Source: Gracilibacillus halotolerans (GTDB taxonomy: Bacteria > Bacillota > Bacilli > Bacillales > Amphibacillaceae). From it: a DNA stretch of 64,000 bases. Shown piece by piece: positions 18,092-26,733 of this stretch. The translations under genes and the position numbers were made by a program. The notes beneath the pieces were generated by a model, which saw only the letters and a program-made list of their open reading frames with translations, did no database searches and was not told the DNA's origin. The DNA lies in NCBI RefSeq assembly GCF_014206945.1, contig NZ_JACHON010000004.1:141209-205208 (forward strand), in the 5' to 3' direction. Each line of letters opens with the position of its first letter. The first letter of the stretch is position 1.

Positions 18092-18145
18092 GGTATAAGT
18101 CAACATCTGTGCAAGAAATAACATTTGCACAGTGTTTCCTATACC
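18092..18145. repeat. Long imperfect inverted repeat of unknown role
   Basis: GGTATAAGTCAACATCTGTG (and CAA after it, 18092-18114) is matched by the inverse arm 18125-18145, ending in CCTATACC. The two arms can pair over about 20 positions, including a perfect CTGTGCAA/TTGCACAG core, around a ten-base loop. No gene owns it; it could be a small repeat element or structured RNA. Confidence 0.6.
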
Positions 18146-18190
18146 TCGGCAACGCCTCAACTAATTACAAAAGTTCATATGAAAACGTAT

Positions 18191-18248
18191 AGGATGTTCG
18201 GCTAATATTGCAACGTCCTGTTGCAACGCCGAACTGAATTACATCCTG
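18191..18248. repeat. Second nested hairpin in the same interval
   Basis: Nested arms: AGGATGT/ACATCCT outermost, GTTCGGC (18196-18202)/GCCGAAC (18228-18234) next, TGCAAC/GTTGCA innermost. Together with the hairpin at 18092-18145 it suggests a folded mobile repeat or non-coding RNA. The minus strand through it also carries a 48-codon frame (MSILITYLKHETPAGKATAEG) from about 18315; I do not accept this as a gene because it runs through the stem and has no ribosome site. Confidence 0.55.
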
Positions 18249-18371
18249 TAATCCCTCAGCTGTTGCTTTTCCTGCAGGAGTCTCGTGTTTTAAGTACGTA
18301 ATTAATATCGACATTTTATTCTCTTCTTGGATGATTTAAAATTGACTTATGTCCTAGCCTCGTCCCTTGTC

Positions 18372-19205
18372 TTAGTCTATTCCATAATCAAATTCATCTG
18401 GATGCGCTCCAATACGCTTTTCCAAATTCATTAACTCTATATCTTTAATATCATCGCTAGTTAATTCAAAATCAAATATATTTACATTTTCCAGTTGTCT
18501 TTCTTTATGAACAGATTTAGGGATAGTAATAATACCACTCTGAAATTGCCATCTTATAATAATTTGTGCTGGTGTTTTTGTGTGTTTAGCTGCAAGTTTC
18601 TTTAAAGTAGGATGGTCGAAATACCTAGCTTTGCCTAATGGCGCCCATGCTTCAACTAATATACCATGTTTATTACAAAACTCCTGTGTCTCAATTTGCT
18701 GAAGTTCTGGGTGGAGCTCAATTTGATTTACAGCTGGTGTTATTTCTGCAGATTGAAGAAGCTCCTCCAAATGGTGAGGTAGAAAGTTACTAACACCAAT
18801 TGCTTTCGCTTTTTCTTCTCGATAAATATCCTCCAATGCACGGTAAGTCTCCGTGTATTTTCCCGGAACTGGCCAATGAACCAAATATAAATCAACGTAA
18901 TCCATTTGCAGTCTAGATAGACTTCTATTGAATGCTGCTTTTGTCTCCTCATAGCCTTGCTCATCGTTCCATACTTTTGTTGTCACAAAAATTTCTTCCC
19001 TTGGGATCCCGCTATCGCGAATAGCCTTGCCTACATCGGACTCATTTGCATACAACGAAGCTGTATCAATATGGCGATAGCCAATTTCCAATGCAGATTT
19101 GACCGCTTCGTATACCTCTTTCCCAGGCTCAGCTTTATAAACACCAAGACCAATCGCGGGAATTTTTGTACCATTATTAAGTTCGTACGTCGTGCTAAGA
19201 TTCAT
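18372..19205 (-). CDS. Aldo/keto reductase, YtbE/YvgN type
   Basis: A 277-residue NADPH-dependent reductase with a TIM-barrel fold. The catalytic tetrad is D47, Y52, K77 and H110 (DTASLYANE, TTKVW, LVHWP), and the cofactor site is IPKSVHKERQLEN. Close relatives reduce glyoxal, methylglyoxal and other aldehydes. The open frame extends to 19277, but GGGGAGG before the ATG at 19205 and the family length favour this start. It is the last gene of a probable three-gene run with the TIM-barrel protein and the GlcNAc PTS permease. The physiological substrate is not determined. Confidence 0.9.
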   Translation of the reverse strand: MNLSTTYELNNGTKIPAIGLGVYKAEPGKEVYEAVKSALEIGYRHIDTASLYANESDVGKAIRDSGIPREEIFVTTKVWNDEQGYEETKAAFNRSLSRLQMDYVDLYLVHWPVPGKYTETYRALEDIYREEKAKAIGVSNFLPHHLEELLQSAEITPAVNQIELHPELQQIETQEFCNKHGILVEAWAPLGKARYFDHPTLKKLAAKHTKTPAQIIIRWQFQSGIITIPKSVHKERQLENVNIFDFELTSDDIKDIELMNLEKRIGAHPDEFDYGID

Positions 19206-19279
19206 AAGACAAATGCCTCCCCTATCCAAATTAAACGCATTCATTTTTATCTTAGCGTATTTTTTTCTAAATCGCACGT

Positions 19280-20194
19280 CTAGCGATTAATAGAAGTAGC
19301 CATGCGAATATACGTATGTCGTTTGCCGCGGATTGCTATCGAATAATCCATGATTCTCTCTGGAACGGAAATACCATGGTAACCTGCATCCCCACAATGA
19401 TGAACATCTGCTCCAGCCATTTTATTATATAATGCCATTTGTTGAATCGTTTCTTTATCTGCACCTTCTTGACTCGTACCTATTGTCGTAAGGGCTAGTG
19501 CACCTTTTTCATGAATTCTTTCTACTAATGCTTCTGTTTTGGCTAAAGTAGAACCAGGTACTGTTCCGACCCCAGGTATGAGTACGATATCCGCACCCGC
19601 GTCGATAAATGACCCAGCTACATCCGGAGTTAATATGCCACCCTTACCAACTTTCACGCCCGAGCTATGCATTTTCCCCGCGATAATAAAAAATTGGTCT
19701 TCCGCTATTTCTTTTGCATAATGGATTGCTTGAATAATAGCCTCATTTGTTACTCCTGTTTTTGGATTCCCAGTGAAGCAAATAAAATCAATCCCTAATT
19801 CTTTTGCCTTCTGTATCGAGCTTTTTGTTGCTGTCCTACCTTCGTTAAGCTTTTCTAATGTTTCCGTATTGTCAGCATTTTCATCCACTGGTTCTAAATT
19901 TATTCCTACTGGCCTTCCGATTAACTTTTTCATCGTAGTGATTACTTGATTCGAATCTACAGTCGGAAGGTCGTTAATATGAGGTGATGTCACATTAAAC
20001 TGATTTAAGAGAACTAGATCTGCACCAAAGGCAGAAACATATTCCGCGTTCGTTAGTCCTGGATATAAAGGAGATGCCTGAACAATTACTTCTGCTAACA
20101 TCGTTCTTCCTTCAGACGCTTCAATGGCCTGTAGAAGTTCATTCTTATTCATTTTCTCAAAGTCTGACGCTGTACAATTCAATAAACGTTTCAT
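19280..20194 (-). CDS. TIM-barrel protein of unknown function, PTS-associated (DUF7916-like)
   Basis: A 304-residue protein beginning MKRLLNCTASDFEKMNKNEL. Repeated strand-helix units with GRTMLAEVIV, FGADLVLLNQ, GRPVGINLEP, LGIDFICFTGNP, AGADIVLIPG and GADVHHCGDAG suggest a TIM barrel with phosphate-binding Gly loops near the C-terminus. I recall such proteins (DUF7916) beside PTS genes, often misannotated as haloacid dehalogenases. GAGGTGG lies six bases before the chosen ATG. It follows the PTS permease by 96 bases across a hairpin. A role with a sugar phosphate derived from the PTS substrate is an inference. Confidence 0.75.
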   Translation of the reverse strand: MKRLLNCTASDFEKMNKNELLQAIEASEGRTMLAEVIVQASPLYPGLTNAEYVSAFGADLVLLNQFNVTSPHINDLPTVDSNQVITTMKKLIGRPVGINLEPVDENADNTETLEKLNEGRTATKSSIQKAKELGIDFICFTGNPKTGVTNEAIIQAIHYAKEIAEDQFFIIAGKMHSSGVKVGKGGILTPDVAGSFIDAGADIVLIPGVGTVPGSTLAKTEALVERIHEKGALALTTIGTSQEGADKETIQQMALYNKMAGADVHHCGDAGYHGISVPERIMDYSIAIRGKRHTYIRMATSINR

Positions 20195-20226
20195 TAAATG
20201 CCACCTCACATCTATTTTCAAGAGAA

Positions 20227-20282
20227 GAGACAAAAGAAGTTAGCATTGGTTGATTTCCTCACTGATAACATTCTTTTGTCTC
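20227..20282 (-). terminator. Hairpin between the PTS gene and the TIM-barrel gene
   Basis: GAGACAAAAGAA (20227-20238) and TTCTTTTGTCTC (20271-20282) are perfect inverse arms with a 32-base interior that folds further. On the minus strand the 3' arm is followed by TTCTCTT. This could be a partial terminator or attenuator reducing expression of the two downstream genes. Confidence 0.55.
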
Positions 20283-20290
20283 CTATTCTT

Positions 20291-21745
20291 TTATCGTTTA
20301 TGAAGCTTTTTCACTTCATCGGCTACTGCTTGAACTTGAGTCCCTACAATAACCTGCACACTATTCTTCCCTGTTTTCTGAATTCCTGGTACACCAGTTC
20401 TTTTGATTTTTTGTTCATCAATTTTGTCTGCATCCTCTACCTCTAGTCGAAGTCTAGTTGCACAATTGTCGACAGAAATAAGGTTTTCATTTCCACCTAA
20501 CCCTTCAAATATTTGTTCCGCCATTGTTGCATATTTATCACCCGAAGAAGATGGGGACGTTTTTGCCTCTAATACTTCTTCATCGTCTTCTTCCCTACCA
20601 GGTGTTTTCAAATTTAACCTTACAATTAAGAAGCGGAAGAGAAAATAATAAATCACTGCAAATACGAGACCTTGTACCATTAACATCCACGGTTGATTTG
20701 CTAATGGTAATCGTGAGCTTAACAAAAAGTCGATTAGGCCTGCACTGAAACCAAACCCTGCAGTCCATTCAAAGGAAGCAGCAATAAATAATGAAAGTCC
20801 AGTTAGTACAGCGTGTACGACATATAATACTGGCGCTAAAAACATAAACGAGAACTCAATTGGCTCTGTCACACCTGTTAAAAATGCTGCAAAAGCCCCG
20901 GCCATTAATAGTGAAGCTGCCTGTTTTTTTCGTTTTGTTTTTGCTGTATGATACATCGCCAAACAAGCTGCTGGTAACCCAAACATCATTATCGGGAAGT
21001 AACCAGCCTGATAACGACCAGTGATACCCTTTTCCCCTTCACCAGCCCAGAATTTAGCAATATCATCAATCCCGGCAACGTCAAACCAAAATACATTATT
21101 TAACGCATGATGTAGTCCTACTGGAATTAAAATACGGTTAAAAAAGCCGTATAAACCTGCACCTAGAGCTCCTAGGTTACTAATCATTTCACCAAAGCTA
21201 ACTAGACCGCTATATACAATTGGCCAGATAAATAAAAGAATAAGAGAAACAATTAACATAGTTCCAGCAGTCAATATCGGCACAAGCCTTTTACCACTAA
21301 AGAAAGCCAATGCATCTGGTAGCCTCACATGACTAAATCGATTATATAAAGCAGCAGATATTAATCCAGCAATAATTCCAATAAAGACATTCTCTATATT
21401 GTCGCCAAAGGCTGGGTTTACGTCTCCCGCATCTATTTGAAGCAAATTTGCTACGTTATCAGTAGAGAGAACCGTTGTCACAACGAGGTACCCTACTAAA
21501 CCACTTAAGGCAGAGGCCCCATCCTTTTCCTTCGTCATTCCAATAGCAACACCAACTGCAAATAGAATCGGTATAAAGTCCAAAATAGCTTTTCCTGCAC
21601 TAATTAGGAATGCTGCATACACGTTGCCTGATCCCCAACCATCTGAATCAATCGCATAACCTATCCCCATTAGGATTGCAGCTGCAGGTAATACTGCAAC
21701 AGGGAGCATTAACGACTTACCTAGATTTTGAAGATATTTCAACAT
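20291..21745 (-). CDS. nagP: PTS system N-acetylglucosamine-type EIICB component
   Basis: A 484-residue permease that imports and phosphorylates its sugar. The EIIC domain (about 1-365) starts LGKSLMLPVAVLPAAAILMGIG and includes LIPVGLHHALNNVFWFDVAG and the substrate loop GVTEPIEFSFMF. The EIIB domain (about 405-484) holds the phosphocysteine C428 (VDNCATRLRL). There is no EIIA, so phosphate must come from another PTS protein. The sequence closely resembles B. subtilis NagP as I remember it, including LKTPGRE before the linker; a glucose specificity is less likely. GGAGG precedes the ATG. The nagAB genes are not in the window. Confidence 0.9.
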   Translation of the reverse strand: MLKYLQNLGKSLMLPVAVLPAAAILMGIGYAIDSDGWGSGNVYAAFLISAGKAILDFIPILFAVGVAIGMTKEKDGASALSGLVGYLVVTTVLSTDNVANLLQIDAGDVNPAFGDNIENVFIGIIAGLISAALYNRFSHVRLPDALAFFSGKRLVPILTAGTMLIVSLILLFIWPIVYSGLVSFGEMISNLGALGAGLYGFFNRILIPVGLHHALNNVFWFDVAGIDDIAKFWAGEGEKGITGRYQAGYFPIMMFGLPAACLAMYHTAKTKRKKQAASLLMAGAFAAFLTGVTEPIEFSFMFLAPVLYVVHAVLTGLSLFIAASFEWTAGFGFSAGLIDFLLSSRLPLANQPWMLMVQGLVFAVIYYFLFRFLIVRLNLKTPGREEDDEEVLEAKTSPSSSGDKYATMAEQIFEGLGGNENLISVDNCATRLRLEVEDADKIDEQKIKRTGVPGIQKTGKNSVQVIVGTQVQAVADEVKKLHKR

Positions 21746-21925
21746 CAGATTTCGTCCTCCTTATTCATTTTTTTATTGGTGCCCTGTAAAAAAATAAGTA
21801 TTATTCTAATTGTATGTTTCCCATATTGAATGAATGTACTCTAACTAATTGAATGATTACAAGAAAAAAAGAAGCCCAAACCTACAATAGGTAGCACGGA
21901 CTCCATAAATATAACGACGATTGAT

Positions 21926-23002
21926 TTAATCCCATTTAGCTTGTTGAAGGATAGCATCTATTACTTTTTGCTTTGCTTCACTAACTTGATACTCTAACAT
22001 CTTCTCACGAATTGTGTATTTTTCTTTCTTCAAAGCTAATAATTTTTCCTCAAGACTAGCTTTTTCGAGATCTTCTTCTTCTAACACCTTACAATAACCT
22101 TGCTTCTCAAACGAACGCGCATTGAGAATTTGGTCCCCTCTTGACGCTTGGCGTGATAAGGGAATGAGTAACATTGGCTTTCGTAAGGCTAAGAACTCAA
22201 AGATGGCATTTGCTCCCGCTCGCGAACAAACGAAATCGGTGATTGCAAATAAATCCTTTAATTCATCCTGGACATATTCAAATTGAACATAACCTTGTTG
22301 TTCATAGGCTGTATCCACATTATCTTTACCACAAATGTGAATAATTTGGAAATGCTCTAATAAGGTATCTAAATTATCCCGAACGGCATCATTAATTTTT
22401 TTCGAGCCCGCGCTTCCTCCCATAATCAATAATACGTCTTTTCCACCTGTAAAACCTGTCAGCTTATATCCTTTATTTCTCTCACCTTGAAATAGCTCTT
22501 CTCGAACTACGGCACCAATATAGGTAGCTTTTTCCTCTGGTAAATATTTCATTGTTTCTGGAAAAGTAGCCAATACTTTGCGTGCAAATGGTATTGCTAA
22601 TTTATTCGCTAAACCAGGTGTATAATCCGATTCGTGAATAACTGCAGGAACTCCGCGCATTTTCGCTGCAGCAAGTACTGGAACGGAAACGAAACCACCT
22701 TTAGAGAAAATAACAGCAGGTTTTTTTTTGCCAATGATTCGATGAGCTTGCCCAGTACCATTCAATACTTTAAACGGGTCCTTAAAGTTTTCAATCGAAA
22801 AATATCTTCTTAATTTTCCAGTTGATATCGAGTGATAGGTAACACCCCGCAGTGATTGTATGAGATCCTTTTCTATTCCGTTTTTTGATCCGATATAATC
22901 AACCTTCCAACCATTTTCTAAAAAGTACGGAATGATGGCTAGATTGACCATTACATGCCCCGCAGTGCCGCCTCCAGTAAAAATAATTTGCTTCTCCTTC
23001 AT
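21926..23002 (-). CDS. MurG-type N-acetylglucosaminyltransferase, orphan paralogue
   Basis: A 358-residue GT28 enzyme. MurG transfers GlcNAc to lipid I to make lipid II at the inner face of the membrane. The N-terminal loop [14 protein letters not shown] departs from the common GGTGGH form, as in the second MurG type of some bacilli. [47 protein letters not shown] and the DQILNAR end of the acceptor/UDP site are intact. GAGGGAG supports the ATG at 23002. It is not in a division/cell-wall cluster, so it is probably an extra copy. A role in lipid II synthesis under special conditions, or with another lipid acceptor, is possible. Confidence 0.88.
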   Translation of the reverse strand: MKEKQIIFTGGGTAGHVMVNLAIIPYFLENGWKVDYIGSKNGIEKDLIQSLRGVTYHSISTGKLRRYFSIENFKDPFKVLNGTGQAHRIIGKKKPAVIFSKGGFVSVPVLAAAKMRGVPAVIHESDYTPGLANKLAIPFARKVLATFPETMKYLPEEKATYIGAVVREELFQGERNKGYKLTGFTGGKDVLLIMGGSAGSKKINDAVRDNLDTLLEHFQIIHICGKDNVDTAYEQQGYVQFEYVQDELKDLFAITDFVCSRAGANAIFEFLALRKPMLLIPLSRQASRGDQILNARSFEKQGYCKVLEEEDLEKASLEEKLLALKKEKYTIREKMLEYQVSEAKQKVIDAILQQAKWD

Positions 23003-23089
23003 ATATATCTCCCTCTCAAAATTAACCAGTATCATTTAAAATATGCTATAATGCTTTGTGCTATTATATCAATTAAAGGAAGTATGACC

Positions 23090-24445
23090 ATGTATGCAAC
23101 TAAGACTTTAAAAGAAAAAATTAAACTATTATTGATTATACTTATTCCTATTCTAATCACGCAAGTAAGTATGTATGCGATGAACTTTTTTGACACGATT
23201 ATGTCTGGCCGTGCAGGAGCTAGTGAGTTGGCCGGTGTCGCAATTGGCTCCAGTCTGTGGGTACCTATCTCAACAGGGATAAATGGTATTCTAATGGCGA
23301 TGTCTCCGATTGTGGCACATTACATTGGTGCTCAGGAAGAAAAGAAAATTCAATTTAGTGTTCAACAAGGCATTTATCTAGCAATTGGATTAGGTGCTAT
23401 TGTTAGTGTAATAGGATATTTTTTAATTGATCCGATTCTTAATTTGATGGATTTAGAACCACAAGTGCGACATGTAGCGAAGTATTACTTAATTTCATTA
23501 GGTTTTGGAATTATACCTATGTTCATTTACAATTTACTGCGATGTTATATAGATGGTTTAGGGCAAACAAGAACATCGATGGTAATCGTATTAATCGCTC
23601 TACCGATTAATATACTACTAAACTACATTTTTATTTTCGGAAAACTAGGTGTTCCAGCTATGGGTGGGATTGGTGCCGGAATTGCAACAGCAATCACATT
23701 TTTCATTAACATGACGTTATCCATTATTATCGTTTATCGGGTTGAACCTTTTCGTACTCATCGTATTTTTAATAATTGGAAAAAAATCAATTTCCATGAA
23801 TGGTGGCAACAGCTTCGTATTGGGGTTCCTATCGGATTTTCGATATTCTTTGAAGTAAGTATTTTTGCCGCGGTAACCCTTTTACTCAGTGCATATGGAA
23901 CAAACACTTTAGCAGCACACCAAGCAGCCAATAGTTTTGCGTCTCTGTTGTATATGATACCTTTAAGCATTGCGATGTCTCTAACCATTGCTGTTGGATA
24001 TGAAGTTGGTGCCAAGAGGATGAGCGATGCTAAGACATACGCATATACAGGAATCGTCTCCGGTGTATTTTTCTCTTTATTTGCCGGTGGTATTATTTAT
24101 TTATTAGATACGCAAGTGGCAGGACTATATAGTAATAATCCTGAAGTTATTGAGTTAACAAAAAATTTCTTGTACTTTGCGATATTTTTCCAATTTGCTG
24201 ATGGAGTCGCCGCACCAATTCAAGGAGTTTTACGAGGATATAAGGATGTAAACATTACATTTTGGATGGCATTGATTTCATACTGGGCCATTGGTTTACC
24301 AAGTGGATATTTATTAGCAAATTACACAACGATGGATGCTTACGGTTATTGGATGGGACTGATTATAGGTCTAACTGTTGGTGCTATCACATTGTTTAGT
24401 AGAATGTATTATCTTCAAAAACGATTAGAAAAGAAATTAACATAG
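23090..24445 (+). CDS. MATE family multidrug/Na+ antiporter
   Basis: A 451-residue exporter with about 12 membrane segments in two related halves, the first starting LLIILIPILITQVSMYAMNFFDTIMSGRAG. The paired MatE domains are typical of NorM-like proteins that extrude cationic drugs in exchange for Na+ or H+. The frame is open far upstream, but AAAGGA lies nine bases before the ATG at 23090; an ATG two codons earlier is too close to it. The gene is divergent from the murG paralogue and is followed by a strong terminator. Substrates cannot be predicted. Confidence 0.92.
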   Translation: MYATKTLKEKIKLLLIILIPILITQVSMYAMNFFDTIMSGRAGASELAGVAIGSSLWVPISTGINGILMAMSPIVAHYIGAQEEKKIQFSVQQGIYLAIGLGAIVSVIGYFLIDPILNLMDLEPQVRHVAKYYLISLGFGIIPMFIYNLLRCYIDGLGQTRTSMVIVLIALPINILLNYIFIFGKLGVPAMGGIGAGIATAITFFINMTLSIIIVYRVEPFRTHRIFNNWKKINFHEWWQQLRIGVPIGFSIFFEVSIFAAVTLLLSAYGTNTLAAHQAANSFASLLYMIPLSIAMSLTIAVGYEVGAKRMSDAKTYAYTGIVSGVFFSLFAGGIIYLLDTQVAGLYSNNPEVIELTKNFLYFAIFFQFADGVAAPIQGVLRGYKDVNITFWMALISYWAIGLPSGYLLANYTTMDAYGYWMGLIIGLTVGAITLFSRMYYLQKRLEKKLT

Positions 24446-24452
24446 TTAGAAT

Positions 24453-24490
24453 ACAGAGTCTACTTGGATTAGTAGGCTCTGTTTTTTTAT
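24453..24490 (+). terminator. Terminator of the MATE gene
   Basis: ACAGAGTCTACT (24453-24464) pairs with AGTAGGCTCTGT (24471-24482), one G-U, followed by seven T. Confidence 0.9.
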
Positions 24491-24728
24491 AATACTCTCT
24501 GTTCATCATGAAATTAATTTAGAATATGTGAACTATTAGGAATCCCAAGCCACTGGTTTTATTTAAAAGTGAAGTAGCATTTATATTTGTTTAAAGGTAA
24601 TATAGTAAAAATTAGGTAATTATATGATACTATAATGTTATGAAATTAAGCGTTTTTTATCTATAGAAAAATATTGAACACCGATTTAAAGTTTTAATAC
24701 ATTACGTGAACAAGTAAGGGGAAAAAAA

Positions 24729-25217
24729 GTGAAAAACGACTTGGAAAAAAGACTAGTATATTTGTTTTCGGGAGAATTTGCAGCAGTAATTACGTTTATT
24801 TTTGTTTACTTCTTTTATCGTTCCGCTATTTCGATTGATACTTTTACACTGAACTATGTATTTGTCACGTTAAACTTTATCTTGCTACAAGGGAGTCTTT
24901 TTTGGTTTATAAAATGGAGAAGGTTAAAAACTAAAAGATTGATCTTCCCAAAGCTTTATAGAACGTTCATTATCTTTAAAAAAATTAATTTTATACTTTT
25001 ATGTGCAACACCAATTATTTTACTAATTGAAATGTATATAATGAGTAGCTCTTTTTTGTCCGCAATTTTTCTTATTATGATTATCTACGGATTTGCTATC
25101 ATTGAGTATATTAACTATTATCACATACAATTAACTAACTATAATAATGGACGAGGGAAAAAAGCTTCCATTGCAAAAGAAATTAGAAAATATTCTAAGC
25201 GTCAATTGGATTTTTAA
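24729..25217 (+). CDS. Uncharacterised four-helix membrane protein
   Basis: A 162-residue membrane protein with about four hydrophobic segments (near residues 13-30, 42-62, 86-104 and 110-128) and a basic cytoplasmic tail (NNGRGKKASIAKEIRKYSKR). The start is GTG at 24729 with AAGGGG upstream. I have a vague memory of similar Bacillus hypotheticals but assign no function. It is the first of three genes in a strikingly AT-rich block with the same strand and short gaps. The base composition differs from its neighbours, which may mean recent acquisition. Confidence 0.7.
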   Translation: MKNDLEKRLVYLFSGEFAAVITFIFVYFFYRSAISIDTFTLNYVFVTLNFILLQGSLFWFIKWRRLKTKRLIFPKLYRTFIIFKKINFILLCATPIILLIEMYIMSSSFLSAIFLIMIIYGFAIIEYINYYHIQLTNYNNGRGKKASIAKEIRKYSKRQLDF

Positions 25218-25264
25218 TAATTGAATTATTCAATACACTGATATTAATCTGGGAGGTCAGCTAT

Positions 25265-26008
25265 ATGGATAGGAAACCAACTATTTTGGTACTAGGTACA
25301 GACCATTTAGATAACCCAAATAACGGGGATATGTTTATGAGTGAAACCGAAGATATTCTTAATATAAATAGGCAAATCGAAATTAACCAGGTTATTAATT
25401 CTCTAAGAGAATTCAATCCGACAAAAATTGCTTTGGAAGTATTAACAAATAATCAAAGCAAGCTAAACCACGATTATCAGTCTTATCTAAATGGCAACTT
25501 CGAACTAACCTCAAACGAACGTCATCAATTTGGCTTTCAGTTGGCTAAAGTTATGAACTTAAGAGAACTATTTGCTGTTGATTGGAACGAAAGTATTGAA
25601 GGGGTTCCGGATTTAGGGAGTATTCTAGCGGCAAACAAATCAGATCTATTTGATGAAGTAGCTGAAAAAGGTAAACAGGTAACCTTAAAGACCGAGAATT
25701 ATTTTAAAAAGCATACAATAAAAGAATTTTTACTTTGGCTTAATGACGAAGAAAACGTTAAATCGAACCATGAAATATATATGAAGCTTGCATTAGTGGG
25801 GAGTAAAAATAAACCAATTGGTTCAATGTGGGTAGCACAATATTGGTATTATAGAAATATGGTTATCTATAAAAATATAGTAGAGCTAATAGATTCAAAC
25901 GAAGATAGAATTTTAGTATTATATGGTGCTGGTCATCTAAAATTGCTGAACCAGTTTTTTTTGGATAGCAATATTTTCGATGTGGAAAAGGTACAAGACT
26001 ATCTTTAA
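25265..26008 (+). CDS. DUF5694 / TraB-like family protein
   Basis: A 247-residue soluble protein. It opens with ILVLGTDHLDNPNNGDMF and ends with RILVLYGAGHLKLLNQFF, the paired His motifs typical of the TraB/PrgY/ChaN-like (DUF5694) superfamily. PTKIALEVLT and YYRNMVIYKNI are further family marks. Distant relatives include metal-dependent peptidases (TIKI) and heme-binding proteins, but no activity is known for this branch. GGGAGG precedes the ATG. It is the middle gene of an AT-rich trio of which the others are membrane proteins. Confidence 0.78.
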   Translation: MDRKPTILVLGTDHLDNPNNGDMFMSETEDILNINRQIEINQVINSLREFNPTKIALEVLTNNQSKLNHDYQSYLNGNFELTSNERHQFGFQLAKVMNLRELFAVDWNESIEGVPDLGSILAANKSDLFDEVAEKGKQVTLKTENYFKKHTIKEFLLWLNDEENVKSNHEIYMKLALVGSKNKPIGSMWVAQYWYYRNMVIYKNIVELIDSNEDRILVLYGAGHLKLLNQFFLDSNIFDVEKVQDYL

Positions 26009-26082
26009 CAGACAGTCAGGAATTCAAAAATACATTTCCATTAAAAATATATATTCAACACGCTTTATCGGGGGGCTAAGAA

Positions 26083-26592
26083 ATGAAGGTATTATACGCA
26101 TCTGGAATACTTTCTAAAGAGGAGTTTGTTAAATTAAATGTTTTTCACAGAAGAGGATTCAGTTTTATTGTTTCCATTTTTGTTCCTTTATATTTTTTCA
26201 TCACAAACGATTATAATTTTAATTTAAACTTTATCCTTTTAATACCTTTTATGTTTATTTTTATTCTGTTACTTATAATTATGTCGAAAATGCTTTTTAA
26301 ATATTCCGCTCGTAAACAGTTCGATAGTGATCCATTGGCTAGGCTAGAAAGAAAATACACAATAACAACAACAGGAATTACTGAACAGATTATAGGGAAA
26401 TCTCATGTAGATTTTAAATGGAGTGACGTTAAAAAGAGCTTTGAACTAGACCATTTATTTGTGTTGTACATATCAAATAGATCCGCCCTGCTTATACCTA
26501 AAAAATTTTTCAATTCGGCTGAGGACATATCTGCTTTTAAGGAAATTGCAAATGAAAACCTAAGACATAAGATTAAAAGGAAGTTCATTTAA
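26083..26592 (+). CDS. YcxB-like membrane protein
   Basis: A 169-residue protein with two membrane helices (about 28-44 and 50-70), then a cytoplasmic YcxB-like C-terminal domain: YTITTTGITEQIIGKSHVDFKWSDVKKSFE, HLFVLYISNRSALLIPKKFF. This domain resembles a PH-like sandwich and its function is unknown. GGGGGG lies at 26070-26076 ahead of the ATG. It is the third gene of the AT-rich trio. Such genes often appear in variable chromosomal regions. Confidence 0.75.
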   Translation: MKVLYASGILSKEEFVKLNVFHRRGFSFIVSIFVPLYFFITNDYNFNLNFILLIPFMFIFILLLIIMSKMLFKYSARKQFDSDPLARLERKYTITTTGITEQIIGKSHVDFKWSDVKKSFELDHLFVLYISNRSALLIPKKFFNSAEDISAFKEIANENLRHKIKRKFI

Positions 26593-26672
26593 TACTATAA
26601 TGAAACTACTATACCGTCTTTTCGCGATCAAACTTCTGATACACTTATAATATAGATACATTTAAGAAACAA

Positions 26673-26702
26673 ATAAGAGCTCCCCTATTTGGAAGCTCTT
26701 AT
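26673..26702 (-). terminator. Terminator of the aldehyde dehydrogenase gene
   Basis: ATAAGAGCT at 26673-26681 pairs with AGCTCTTAT at 26694-26702. On the minus strand it is followed by TTTGTTTCTT. It may also stop transcription from the AT-rich trio. Confidence 0.8.
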
Positions 26703-26733
26703 GTACCACTCTATTTCAACTAATAGAACGTCT

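Noticed and set aside
18168..18315. 48-codon minus-strand ORF in the ytiB-reductase interval
   Set aside because: It passes through the stems of a strong hairpin element and lacks a Shine-Dalgarno sequence; it is more likely repeat DNA.
22955..23089. N-terminal extension of the MATE protein to 22955
   Set aside because: The extension overlaps the divergent murG paralogue, carries no ribosome site and is not hydrophobic like a MATE start.
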